Positions 16,625-24,573 of a stretch of DNA of 64,000 bases are shown here, piece by piece. Below the pieces are notes generated by a model that had not been told where the DNA came from, did not search any database, and worked only from the letters and a program-made list of their open reading frames with translations. Source of the stretch: Arthrobacter sp. NicSoilB8 (lineage in GTDB: Bacteria > Actinomycetota > Actinomycetes > Actinomycetales > Micrococcaceae); contig NZ_AP024655.1 in assembly GCF_019977355.1 (NCBI RefSeq), forward strand, positions 4,030,001 to 4,094,000, read 5' to 3'. Made by a program: the position numbers and the translations under genes. Each line of letters starts with the position of its first letter. Within the stretch, counting starts at the first letter, position 1.

Positions 16625-17379
16625 CAGATCGGCAATTTCACATCGGTTTGGAACCAGTACTGCAACCCGGAGACCCAGGTTCCCCACACGCCGCTGGCCA
16701 TCAGGATGCCGAGCAGGATCAGGATGCCGCCGCCGGTGCGCTGGATGGCGAGCCGGTGCTGGCGGAAGAAGGACATCACGCCGATGCCGCGGCGCACGGC
16801 CAGGGCGATCACCAGGAACGGGATCCCCAGCCCAAGGCTATACACGAACGCCAAAAACGCGCCCTTGGCCGCCGACGATCCGCCCGAGAGGCTGAGCAGC
16901 TGGACCGCGGAGTAGGTGGGGCCGATGCACGGGGCCCAGCCCAGCCCGAAAGTGATGCCCAGCAAGGGCGCCCCCCACAGTCCTGCCGGAGGTTTGGCGT
17001 GGATCTTGGCGTCGCGCTGGAGCCAGCCGAAGCCGCCCATGAACACGACGCCCATGATGATCACCAGGACGCCCAGCAGCTGGGTGATCCACTTGTTCTG
17101 CGAGCCGGTGATGAGGCTGCCCAGCTGCCCGAACGCCCCGCCGAGGAGCACGAAGATCACCGAGAACCCGAGGACGAAGAGCCCTATCCCGGCCAGCATC
17201 CGGCCGCGCCGCTGCTTCTGCAGGTCCACGCCGGTCAGGCCGGTGACGTAGCCGAGGTATCCGGGCACGAGCGGAAGGACGCAGGGCGAGAGGAAGGAGA
17301 CGAAGCCGGCCAGGAGCGCGACGGGAATGGCCAGCAGGAGCGACCCGTTCAGGATGGCTTCGGCAAAGGGGCTGTTCAC
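16624..17379 (-). CDS. ccdA: Cytochrome c biogenesis protein CcdA
   Basis: A 251-residue six-helix membrane protein of the CcdA/DsbD family that carries reducing power from cytoplasmic thioredoxin to the outer side. The two conserved Cys motifs are present: FLSPCVLPLVPGYLGYVTG near residue 32 and GLGWAPCIGPTYS near residue 153. It lies 13 bases downstream of resA, its likely electron acceptor, and just before resB. Confidence 0.94.
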   Translation of the reverse strand: MNSPFAEAILNGSLLLAIPVALLAGFVSFLSPCVLPLVPGYLGYVTGLTGVDLQKQRRGRMLAGIGLFVLGFSVIFVLLGGAFGQLGSLITGSQNKWITQLLGVLVIIMGVVFMGGFGWLQRDAKIHAKPPAGLWGAPLLGITFGLGWAPCIGPTYSAVQLLSLSGGSSAAKGAFLAFVYSLGLGIPFLVIALAVRRGIGVMSFFRQHRLAIQRTGGGILILLGILMASGVWGTWVSGLQYWFQTDVKLPI

Positions 17380-17392
17380 GGGGCGGACCGCG

Positions 17393-18013
17393 CTACTCGG
17401 CCACGGCGGCGGCGATGAGGGACTTCAGGGTGCCCTGCTGGATCTCGCCGAGCACCCGCGACGCGACGCGGCCCTGCTTGTCGAGCACGAGGGTGGTGGG
17501 CACGGCACCGGGCGGCACGAGGCCGGAGACTGCCAGCAGCACGGCGCCGTCTTTGTCGTTGAAGCTCGGATAGGTCAACTTGAAGGTCTTGTCGAACGCG
17601 TCGGCCGTGGCCTTCTCGTCGCGCAGGTTCACGCCGAAAAACTGCACGCCCTGGCTCTTGAACTCCTGGTTGAGCGCCTCGAGGGAGGGCGCCTCGACCC
17701 GGCAGGGCGCGCAGGCGGCGAACCAGAAGTTCAGCACGGTGACCTTGCCGGGGAAGTCCGCCGAGGTGACCGCGGTGCCGTCGAACAGCGTCCCCTTGAG
17801 CTCCACGGGACTCTTGCGGTCCGCGACGGCGAACTCGGTGACGGATCCGTCGCCGGCCACGTAGTTCTTGTTGTCCCCGGCCTTGGCCTGCTTGGCAAGG
17901 GCATCGTCCTGGGCGCAGCCGGACAGCCCGAACACGGCGGCCAGGGCGGCGCCGCCGGCCGTCAGGACGCGGCGGCGGGACAGCGGAGTCTCCGCGCGGC
18001 GGTTCTGTCCCAT
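17393..18013 (-). CDS. resA: TlpA/ResA-family thiol-disulfide oxidoreductase lipoprotein
   Basis: A 206-residue exported thioredoxin-like protein. The N-terminus has twin arginines (LSRRRVLTAGG), a hydrophobic stretch and a lipobox LSGC near residue 32, so it is probably a lipoprotein. The active site is FAACAPCRVEAPSL near residue 111, with CAPC as the redox pair. It would keep apocytochrome c cysteines reduced for haem attachment. The ATG at 18013 gives a normal signal peptide and lies just after the phosphatase stop. Confidence 0.92.
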   Translation of the reverse strand: MGQNRRAETPLSRRRVLTAGGAALAAVFGLSGCAQDDALAKQAKAGDNKNYVAGDGSVTEFAVADRKSPVELKGTLFDGTAVTSADFPGKVTVLNFWFAACAPCRVEAPSLEALNQEFKSQGVQFFGVNLRDEKATADAFDKTFKLTYPSFNDKDGAVLLAVSGLVPPGAVPTTLVLDKQGRVASRVLGEIQQGTLKSLIAAAVAE

Positions 18014-18015
18014 GG

Positions 18016-18681
18016 TCAGGCTCCCGGGGTGCTGGCGGCACCGGGCAGTAGGGCGGCGGCCGGCTCGGTGTAGTCGACCCGCACGAGGCCGCCGGCGTCG
18101 TCGAACACCAGGGACGTCAGGGACGTCAGCGTGCACTCGCGTTTGCGCGGGTCATGCCACAGCGGCCGGCCTTCGGCGCTGAGCCGTGTGGCCCAGATAG
18201 GCAGCTGGTGGCTGACCAGGATGGCCTCGGCCCCGTCGCCGCCGAGCTCCAGGGCCCGGACGCGCGCGTCCTGGACCGCCGCGATGACCCGCGCGGCCTG
18301 GTCCTTGTACGGCTCGCCCCAGGAGGGCCGGAACGGGTTGTACAGCCGGGTCCAGTGCTTGGGCCGGAGCAGCTCCGCCTTGGAGACGTGGAGGCCCTCG
18401 AAGTAGTTGGCGGCCTCAATGATGCGGGCGTCCGTGGCGATCTCGAGGCCCAGGGCATCGGCGATCGGCTGTGCCGTCTCCTGCGCGCGCGTCAGCGGGG
18501 ACGCGGCGAGGTGGACGATCCGGGCCCCTTGTTCGGAACGCTCGCTGAAGTGGGCTGCCAGCGTGCGGGCCATCTCCCGGCCGAGTTCGGAGAGGTGGAA
18601 TTCCGGCAGCCTGCCGTACAGGACACCATCGGGATTGTGGACCTCGCCGTGGCGGAGCAAATGAACAGTGGCTTGGGGCAT
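18016..18681 (-). CDS. Histidine phosphatase family protein (phosphoglycerate mutase-like)
   Basis: A 221-residue protein with the catalytic RHG motif at the start (VHLLRHGEVHNPDG) and the second conserved His in ILVSHQLPIWATR near residue 157. In mycobacteria a similar gene (annotated gpm2) also lies before the tlpA-ccdA-resB-ccsB genes. The substrate is unknown; the sequence does not show that it is a glycolytic mutase. It is the first gene of this minus-strand operon. Confidence 0.88.
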   Translation of the reverse strand: MPQATVHLLRHGEVHNPDGVLYGRLPEFHLSELGREMARTLAAHFSERSEQGARIVHLAASPLTRAQETAQPIADALGLEIATDARIIEAANYFEGLHVSKAELLRPKHWTRLYNPFRPSWGEPYKDQAARVIAAVQDARVRALELGGDGAEAILVSHQLPIWATRLSAEGRPLWHDPRKRECTLTSLTSLVFDDAGGLVRVDYTEPAAALLPGAASTPGA

Positions 18682-18794
18682 GTCTACCAGTTTCTCAAAG
18701 ATGCCGGTCGATCTGAAATCTTCTACAGGAAGTAGAACTCAAGAGTTTTGAAAAATGTTCCCGGGAGTTGGAATAAAAGATGCAAATGCATGTT

Positions 18795-18800
18795 TATACT
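18795..18800 (+). promoter_or_regulatory. Candidate -10 of yceI promoter
   Basis: TATACT lies in an unusually AT-rich stretch. TTGGAA (18768-18773) is upstream at a long spacing of 21 bases, so the -35 assignment is weak. The palindrome at 18810-18846 lies just downstream, where a repressor would block initiation. Confidence 0.45.
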
Positions 18801-18809
18801 GGGTGAAGA

Positions 18810-18846
18810 GTTAGTTGAGATTTCAACCAATGAGGCTTCAACTAAC
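18810..18846 (+). promoter_or_regulatory. Palindromic operator upstream of yceI
   Basis: GTTAGTTGA (18810-18818) and TCAACTAAC (18838-18846) are perfect inverted arms. A nested palindrome GTTGA-GATT-TCAAC covers 18814-18827. TTGAGATTTCAA resembles MarR-family sites; no MarR gene is in the window. Confidence 0.6.
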
Positions 18847-18893
18847 GATCAGACGAACCGCCGCAGTACCCACCCGACTCAAGGAGAATCACC

Positions 18894-19442
18894 ATGGCAC
18901 TTCCCGCAACCGTCACCACCGGCATCTGGACCCTCGACCCGTCGCACAGCGAGATCGGCTTCACCGTCCGCCACGCGGGCATCAGCAAGGTCCGCGGCCA
19001 GTTCACCGATGCCGCTGCCACCCTGGATCTCGCCGAGAACGTCGCCGACTCCAAGGTCAGCGCCTCGATCAAGACCGCAAGCTTCGACTCCGGCGATGCC
19101 AACCGCGACGGCCACGTCCGCGGCGAAGACTTCTTCGACGTCGAAAAGTTCCCCGAGATCTCCTTCGTCTCCAACGCCATCGTCCCCAAGGGCGACGCCT
19201 ACGAACTCCAGGGCGACCTCACCATCAAGGGCATCACCCGCCCGGTGGCCCTCGAGACCGAATTCAACGGCGTGGCCGTTGATCCCTTCGGCAACACCCG
19301 CGCCGGCCTCACCGCCGAAACCACCATCAGCCGCAAGGACTTCGGCCTGACCTGGAACGCAGTCCTCGAGGCCGGCGGCGTGCTGGTCAGCGACAAGGTT
19401 GCCATCAACCTGGAACTGGCATTCATCGCTCCCGCAGCGTAG
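18894..19442 (+). CDS. YceI family protein
   Basis: A 182-residue lipocalin-like beta-barrel protein that begins GIWTLDPSHSEIGFTVRHAGISKVRG, the YceI signature, with SFDSGDANRDGHVRGEDFFDVEKFPEISF in the middle and LTIKGITRPV near residue 105. The family binds isoprenoid chains such as polyprenyl quinones. No signal peptide is visible, so it is probably cytoplasmic. AAGGAG precedes the ATG. The upstream palindrome suggests stress-type repression. A clear terminator follows. Confidence 0.93.
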   Translation: MALPATVTTGIWTLDPSHSEIGFTVRHAGISKVRGQFTDAAATLDLAENVADSKVSASIKTASFDSGDANRDGHVRGEDFFDVEKFPEISFVSNAIVPKGDAYELQGDLTIKGITRPVALETEFNGVAVDPFGNTRAGLTAETTISRKDFGLTWNAVLEAGGVLVSDKVAINLELAFIAPAA

Positions 19443-19544
19443 CCAGTAGTTAGTACGGTCCGGGTCCGGTCGGTATCGTCCGGGCCCGGACTGTGCCGGG
19501 CCGCACCAACCGTGCCGGGCCGCACGACGCCGGACAGCCGGTTC

Positions 19545-19590
19545 CAGCGCCCCGCTTCGTCCTCGTGATGAAGCGGGGCGCTGTTGTTTC
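19545..19590 (+). terminator. Terminator of yceI
   Basis: Arms of 14 bases match perfectly (19545-19558 and 19570-19583), with an 11-base loop and TTGTTTC after the stem. Confidence 0.85.
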
Positions 19591-19734
19591 GTGGCCGGTG
19601 TTTTCACCGAGACTTCACGCGCCGCGGCACGCCGAAGCGTCGCCGGGCGGGCCCCCGGGAGGGCCCCGGGGCGGGCCCTTGGACGCGCCCCGCGAAGGGC
19701 CCAAAGTTCCCTAGATAACGGGGAAACGGCGGTC
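19591..19734. other. GC-rich spacer with inverted repeat
   Basis: Between the yceI terminator and the next promoter the only structure seen is GGGCCCTT (19673-19680) with AAGGGCCC (19695-19702) inside a run of GGGCCC-type words. No gene is seen. Confidence 0.5.
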
Positions 19735-19740
19735 TACAGT
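19735..19740 (+). promoter_or_regulatory. -10 hexamer of a leaderless promoter
   Basis: TACAGT ends 7 bases before the ATG at 19748. Confidence 0.45.
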
Positions 19741-19747
19741 GAGAGCC

Positions 19748-20473
19748 ATGAGCAACCCAAATGAGGTACCGCCGCAGCAGCCGGGCGCCCAGCCCCCGCC
19801 CTCGGACAACGTCCCGCCCGCCGGCCCGGACCAGCCCCCGGCCACCCCGGCGTCCCCTCCGGGGTATCAGGCACCCCCGCCCGGCTACCAGCCGCCGCCG
19901 GAGTACCAGGGGCAGCCGGGCTATCAGGCCCCTCCCCCCGGGTACCAGACGCCCGGATACCCGGGGCAGTCCGCACCCGCCGGCGGAAGCCGCTTCGCAA
20001 TGCCTACGGATCGGCCCAGGAACTTCAGCGACGCACTGCCCGCGGGCGGCCTCTCCGGCATGTTCAAGGTCACAGCAATGCCGACCGAGCTGAAGATCTC
20101 TTATTGGATCTGGGTCATCGGCGGATTCCTGGGCCTTCTCGGCGGAATCATCGGTCTGTTCGGATCCTTCGTCCTCATCGCTTTCGCGCCGGCGATCGGG
20201 CTCCTGGTGCTTCTTCTGGTACTTGTGGCGTTCGCCCTGGCCACCGCCCAGATCATCCTGGCCATGAAGATGAAGGAAGGCCGGGAATGGGCCCGCTTGG
20301 CCCTCACGATTCTTGCCGGTCTCTCCTTGCTGCTGGCACTCATCAGTGCCGGCGTTGTCGAGGGCCGGGGTGGCGGCAGCGTGCCGGGCTTCATCATCAG
20401 CCTGGTGGCAACTGTGCTCATGTGGTTGCCGAACTCCCAGGCCTGGTTTGCCGCTCAACGGGGGCGGATCTAG
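19748..20473 (+). CDS. Pro-rich membrane protein, paralogue of the protein at 24574
   Basis: A 241-residue protein. The first 85 residues are Pro/Gln/Tyr-rich with PPGYQ-type repeats, probably a disordered cytoplasmic tail. About four transmembrane segments follow. The region AMKMKEGREWARLALTILAG, with a final LPNSQAWF, aligns with ALNVRKGKNWARILGTVFAA and LPAASPYF of the 24574 protein. Both begin MSNP. Function is unknown; the two lie on either side of the etfBA-cytochrome cassette. Confidence 0.75.
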   Translation: MSNPNEVPPQQPGAQPPPSDNVPPAGPDQPPATPASPPGYQAPPPGYQPPPEYQGQPGYQAPPPGYQTPGYPGQSAPAGGSRFAMPTDRPRNFSDALPAGGLSGMFKVTAMPTELKISYWIWVIGGFLGLLGGIIGLFGSFVLIAFAPAIGLLVLLLVLVAFALATAQIILAMKMKEGREWARLALTILAGLSLLLALISAGVVEGRGGGSVPGFIISLVATVLMWLPNSQAWFAAQRGRI

Positions 20474-20590
20474 GGCTGCCGGTCCGCGGGAAGCCCGCCT
20501 GATAGCTGCAGCGCATGGGCCTCCCGGCCGCCAGTCCCGCTGTCAGTTCTCCCAACCGTCCGCACGGAATGTCCAAAGCCTGCCCCAACT

Positions 20591-20647
20591 CCGGGTTCCG
20601 GGCCCGGATCCGGGTTCCGGGCCCGGATCCGGGTTCCGGGCGAGGAT
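20591..20647. repeat. Three tandem 19-bp repeats upstream of etfB
   Basis: Copies at 20591-20609 and 20610-20628 are identical (CCGGGTTCCGGGCCCGGAT); the third has two changes. Each unit holds a GGGCCC/GGATCC-type palindrome. The rest of the 353-base gap before etfB shows no gene and no clear promoter. Confidence 0.9.
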
Positions 20648-20826
20648 CCCGTCTGGCAGCGCTGAACCGGACGAGCTCTCTTTCGACGCGTTCGAGGGAG
20701 TGTGATCGGGTACTTCACTGCACGACACGGGCACTGTCCGCCGGGAAGGTCCCCACTTTCGTAGACTCGATGGAGATCCGACATGTCTTCACTATGGAGA
20801 CAAGCCCGCCACAGGAAGAGCCATCG

Positions 20827-21603
20827 ATGAAGATTATCGTCCTAGTAAAGGAGGTCCCCGACACCTACGGGGACCGAAAACTGAACCTGGAGACAGGCCT
20901 CGCCGATCGAGAAGCCAGCGAGACAGTCATTGATGAGATCGGTGAGCGGGCCTTGGAGCTGGCCCTGACGTACGCCGACGCACACGAGGGCACTGAGGTC
21001 GCCGTTCTCTCCCTCGCTCCCGAGAGTGCGACGGCAACGATACGCAAGGGGCTGGCGATGGGCGCGGGGAGCGCCACTCACATCTCTGACGAGGCGCTCC
21101 GGGGTGCGGATCTGGGACTTACCGCCGAAACCCTCGCAGCGGCGATCGGTCGCGTCGGGTTTGACCTTGTGATCACCGGCAACGTCTCCACCGACGGATC
21201 CGGCGGAATGATTCCCGCGATGCTTGCAGAATTGCTTGACGTGCCGCATGCCACCGGCCTCAGCTCCGTAGAGATCAGCGACGGCGCGGTATCCGGCTCC
21301 AGGCCCGTCGACTCCGGCGTGCAGAAGGTATCAGCGAACCTGCCCGCGGTGATATCCATCACCGAGGCGCTTCCCGGGCCGCGCTTCCCGAACTTCAAAG
21401 GAATCATGGCCGCGAAGAAGAAGCCCCTTGAGACGCTTACCCTCGCAGACCTCGGGATCACGGCCGACAACCCGGACGCGGCGCGTTCGATCATGCTGAC
21501 CGTTGCAGAGAAGCCCCCGCGCGCGGCGGGCGTAAAGATCATTGACGAGGGTGACGCCGGCGAGAAACTCGCTGACTTCCTCATCGAAAACCGACTGGCG
21601 TAA
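20827..21603 (+). CDS. etfB: Electron transfer flavoprotein subunit beta
   Basis: A 258-residue ETF beta subunit that starts [19 protein letters not shown] and has [15 protein letters not shown] and the late [15 protein letters not shown] typical of the AMP-binding subunit. With etfA it forms the FAD-containing heterodimer that takes electrons from acyl-CoA or related dehydrogenases. The ATG at 20827 is chosen from family alignment, although its ribosome-binding site AAGAG is modest. etfA starts 11 bases after the stop. No ETF:quinone oxidoreductase gene is nearby; a cytochrome b-type gene follows instead. Confidence 0.95.
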   Translation: MKIIVLVKEVPDTYGDRKLNLETGLADREASETVIDEIGERALELALTYADAHEGTEVAVLSLAPESATATIRKGLAMGAGSATHISDEALRGADLGLTAETLAAAIGRVGFDLVITGNVSTDGSGGMIPAMLAELLDVPHATGLSSVEISDGAVSGSRPVDSGVQKVSANLPAVISITEALPGPRFPNFKGIMAAKKKPLETLTLADLGITADNPDAARSIMLTVAEKPPRAAGVKIIDEGDAGEKLADFLIENRLA

Positions 21604-21614
21604 GGCGTAACGAC

Positions 21615-22601
21615 ATGACTGAATTCCCTCGTGACGCGATCCTCGTCGTCGTGGAAACCCGGGCTTCCGGCGAACTCGAAAAGGCTGCACCCGGACTGTT
21701 CGGCGCTGCCGCCGCGGTTGGCACGCCCATTGCATTGGTCCTCGCCTCGCCCGGCGCCGGAAGCACCGCCGCCGCGGAGGCCGCGATTCTTGGTGCCGCA
21801 CACGTACTGATCGCAGAGACTCCGGATCCTTCCGCGCTTGGAGTGCCGGGCGTCGACGCGCTTGCCGCCGCCGTCGAACAGGTACAGCCAGACGCGATCC
21901 TGATTTCGCATTCCCTGAATGGGCGCGACCTTGCCGGCCGTTACGCCGCCCGTACGCGTGCGGCGGTTTCTGCCGATGCGATCGGCGTGTCGCGTGATGA
22001 CGAGGGCGTCGTGGCACACCACTCCGTCTACGGCGGCGCCTACAATGTGACGTCAACGTCCACGTTCGGGGCTCCCGTGATCACGGTTCGCCAGGGCTCC
22101 ATCGACGCGCGTGCTACGCCCCAGCCGCCGGCGTCGGAGACCTTGGCCGTGCCGCGCTCCGGGAAGCCGGCCGCGCGGATCGACTCGTTCGACGAGGAAG
22201 TTGCCGCTACCTCGCGGCCGGAGCTGCGTGGCGCCGCGAAGGTCGTCGCGGGTGGTCGCGGCCTCGGGTCGGAAGAACAGTTCGCCCTCGTGGGACAGCT
22301 CGCCGACACTCTCGGGGCTGCCGTTGGTGCTTCGCGTGCCGCGGTGGATGCAGGCTACGTCCCGCAGGCGCATCAGGTCGGCCAGACCGGCGTTTCCGTG
22401 TCGTCACAGTTGTACATCGCGCTGGGCATTTCCGGCGCGATCCAGCACAGGGCCGGGATGCAGACCGCGAAGACGATCGTCGCCATCAACAAGGACGGCG
22501 ACGCGCCGATCTTCGAGATCGCCGACTATGGCGTGGTCGGCGATCTCTTCAAGGTTGTACCCCAGCTGATTAGCGCACTTGAGGCTCGGAAGCAGAAGTG
22601 A
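21615..22601 (+). CDS. etfA: Electron transfer flavoprotein subunit alpha
   Basis: A 328-residue ETF alpha subunit. The C-terminal FAD-binding domain is clear: [14 protein letters not shown] near residue 213, [32 protein letters not shown] and [21 protein letters not shown]. The N-terminal half is the usual ETF Rossmann-like domain. Its stop overlaps the start of the cytochrome b gene (GTGATG), which indicates translational coupling of etfB, etfA and the cytochrome. Confidence 0.96.
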   Translation: MTEFPRDAILVVVETRASGELEKAAPGLFGAAAAVGTPIALVLASPGAGSTAAAEAAILGAAHVLIAETPDPSALGVPGVDALAAAVEQVQPDAILISHSLNGRDLAGRYAARTRAAVSADAIGVSRDDEGVVAHHSVYGGAYNVTSTSTFGAPVITVRQGSIDARATPQPPASETLAVPRSGKPAARIDSFDEEVAATSRPELRGAAKVVAGGRGLGSEEQFALVGQLADTLGAAVGASRAAVDAGYVPQAHQVGQTGVSVSSQLYIALGISGAIQHRAGMQTAKTIVAINKDGDAPIFEIADYGVVGDLFKVVPQLISALEARKQK

Positions 22602-24394
22602 TGGCACCTCTGTCTCGGTCAATTCGGCGGGGCCTGCCGCGCGTCGAAGGCGGTGACCCCTGGCCTGCAGCGGGCCAGGCGCCCGCACGCGTTGTCCCGG
22701 CAGGAACGGCAGCGCAGTCACCGGCTGTTCCCGGGGCGGGGTTGGTCACCGCCAGGCCGGCGGCCGCCATGCCCTCTTCCGCGGGTGTTGCCAGAGAAAC
22801 GGCGCCGGGTTCGGCGTTGTCCGCTCCGGTACCCGTAGTGAACGCAGTACCCGCAGTGAGCGCAGTGAACGCAGGCGGCGCGGTGGCGCGGCAGCTTCGT
22901 CGCGGGCTGCCGCGCGTGCCGGGCGGCGAGCCTTGGCCGCCGGCGGGCGAGGTTTCGGTATCAGCGGCGGTTCCGTCCCGGGCTCCCGCCGCAGGCGCCA
23001 CGCCCCCACCGGCCTCAGATGCTGCCGCGGCTTCTGCTGCCGAGAAAGCAGTACCCGCTGCGCGTGAGGTGCCGACAGCGGCGTTGCCTGCAGCTGCTCC
23101 TTCAACGGCCCCCGGAATCCCGGCCACACGAACCACCTCGCTTCGTCGCGGGCTTCCCCGCGTCCCCGGCGGTGAACCGTGGCCGCCAGCCGGGCCTGCG
23201 CCGGCGGTCGCGGCCGCCCCAGTCGCTGCCGCCCCAGTCGCTGCCGCCCCAGTCGCTGCCGCCCCGGTCGCTGCCGCCCCTGCGATCGCTGCTGCTCCGG
23301 CGGTTACTGCCGTCCCTGCGGGGCCGGCGGCTCCCGAACCCATCGCCGAGTCCCATGCCCCGGCTGCCAGCGTGGCGGAGACCGAGGCGGAGCCGACGGC
23401 GGCCGCAAGTGCACCCGCCGTCGTGGCCGCCCCGGCACCGGCGGCCCGGCCCGTAGCCGCCGAAAAGCCCGTGAGGCTAAAGGCCGAAGCAAGGCTCTAC
23501 GGTTCGCGCACCGTGGGTCAGTGGATCAAGCTCGCCGTGCTCCTTGCCGTCGGCGCCGTGGCCGCCGCAGCGATTCTTGTGCTGGCCGCGCGCGGTGTGA
23601 CGACGCTGCCGGGAGTGCCGGAGTTCCTCAAGAGGTACCCCGGCGAATATGGCCTGCCTGAGACCGCCGAGCCCGGCTTCCCGTGGTGGGCGCAATGGGC
23701 GCACTTCCTGAACTTCTTCCTGATGGTGCTCATCATTCGCTCCGGCTATCAGGTGCGCACTCAGCAGAAGCCGCCGGCATTCTGGACGCCCAAGCGCGGT
23801 GGCAAGAAAATCAGCATCAACCTGTGGCTGCACCAGTCGCTCGACATCTTGTGGCTGGCCAACGGAGTCATCTTTGTGGTGCTGCTGTTTGCCTCCGGCC
23901 GCTGGATGCGGATCGTACCGTCCAGCTGGGACGTGTTCCCGAACGCGCTCTCCGCGCTCCTGCAGTACATGACCCTCGACTGGCCCGTGGAGACCGGCTG
24001 GGTGAACTACAACAGCCTGCAGCAGCTCATGTACTTCCTCGTGGTGTTCATCGCGGCCCCGCTCGCGGCGATCACCGGTGTGCGCATGAGCGAGTTCTGG
24101 CCGAAGAACGCGAAGACGCTGAACAGGATCTACCCGGTGGAGGCCGCGCGCGCGATTCACTTCCCGACGATGCTGTTTTTCGTGCTGTTCATTCTCATTC
24201 ACGTGTTCCTGGTGTTCTCGACCGGTGCGCTGCGCAACTTGAACCATATGTTCGGCGGCACCGATGCGGTGAACTGGGTCGGGTTCTGGCTCTTCGCGGC
24301 CGCAATCGCCGTCACCGCGGCCGGGTGGTACGCCGCCCGTCCGCTCGTGCTCGCACCAATCGCGAAGCTGTTCGGTCAGGTGAGCAGCCGCTAG
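22601..24394 (+). CDS. Cytochrome b-type membrane protein with N-terminal RRGLPR-motif repeats
   Basis: A 597-residue protein in two parts. Residues 1-300 are Ala/Pro-rich, probably cytoplasmic and disordered, with three copies of RRGLPRVxGGxPWPxAG (starting at about residues 9, 100 and 182) and five VAAAP repeats near residues 205-230. Residues 310-597 form a membrane domain with about five helices and conserved His in WWAQWAHFLNFF, INLWLHQSLDI, AARAIHFPTM and LIHVFLVFS, like a di-haem cytochrome b561 / formate dehydrogenase gamma-type subunit. Coupling to etfBA suggests it passes electrons between ETF and the quinone pool. The motif's role is unknown; a docking site is one idea. A GTG three bases upstream is an alternative start. 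Confidence 0.8.
   Translation: MAPLSRSIRRGLPRVEGGDPWPAAGQAPARVVPAGTAAQSPAVPGAGLVTARPAAAMPSSAGVARETAPGSALSAPVPVVNAVPAVSAVNAGGAVARQLRRGLPRVPGGEPWPPAGEVSVSAAVPSRAPAAGATPPPASDAAAASAAEKAVPAAREVPTAALPAAAPSTAPGIPATRTTSLRRGLPRVPGGEPWPPAGPAPAVAAAPVAAAPVAAAPVAAAPVAAAPAIAAAPAVTAVPAGPAAPEPIAESHAPAASVAETEAEPTAAASAPAVVAAPAPAARPVAAEKPVRLKAEARLYGSRTVGQWIKLAVLLAVGAVAAAAILVLAARGVTTLPGVPEFLKRYPGEYGLPETAEPGFPWWAQWAHFLNFFLMVLIIRSGYQVRTQQKPPAFWTPKRGGKKISINLWLHQSLDILWLANGVIFVVLLFASGRWMRIVPSSWDVFPNALSALLQYMTLDWPVETGWVNYNSLQQLMYFLVVFIAAPLAAITGVRMSEFWPKNAKTLNRIYPVEAARAIHFPTMLFFVLFILIHVFLVFSTGALRNLNHMFGGTDAVNWVGFWLFAAAIAVTAAGWYAARPLVLAPIAKLFGQVSSR
23207..23285. repeat. 15-bp tandem repeat inside the cytochrome b gene
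   Basis: About five copies of GTCGCTGCCGCCCCA encode VAAAP units in the disordered linker. This stretch probably varies in length between strains. Confidence 0.8.
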
Positions 24395-24573
24395 GCAGGT
24401 GGACCAGAAATGTGGATCAAAACAGCAGTTCGAAAGAGGGCCGAGAATACCTCTCCGGAATGATCCGCGCGGCGGCCGCCCCGCGGTACGGTGGAGCTAA
24501 ACCATGCTGGGGGCAGGGCAGGATCGCTGGTCCCGGTGGCCGATTCAGTGATTGACATGCAAAGGACCGCTTC

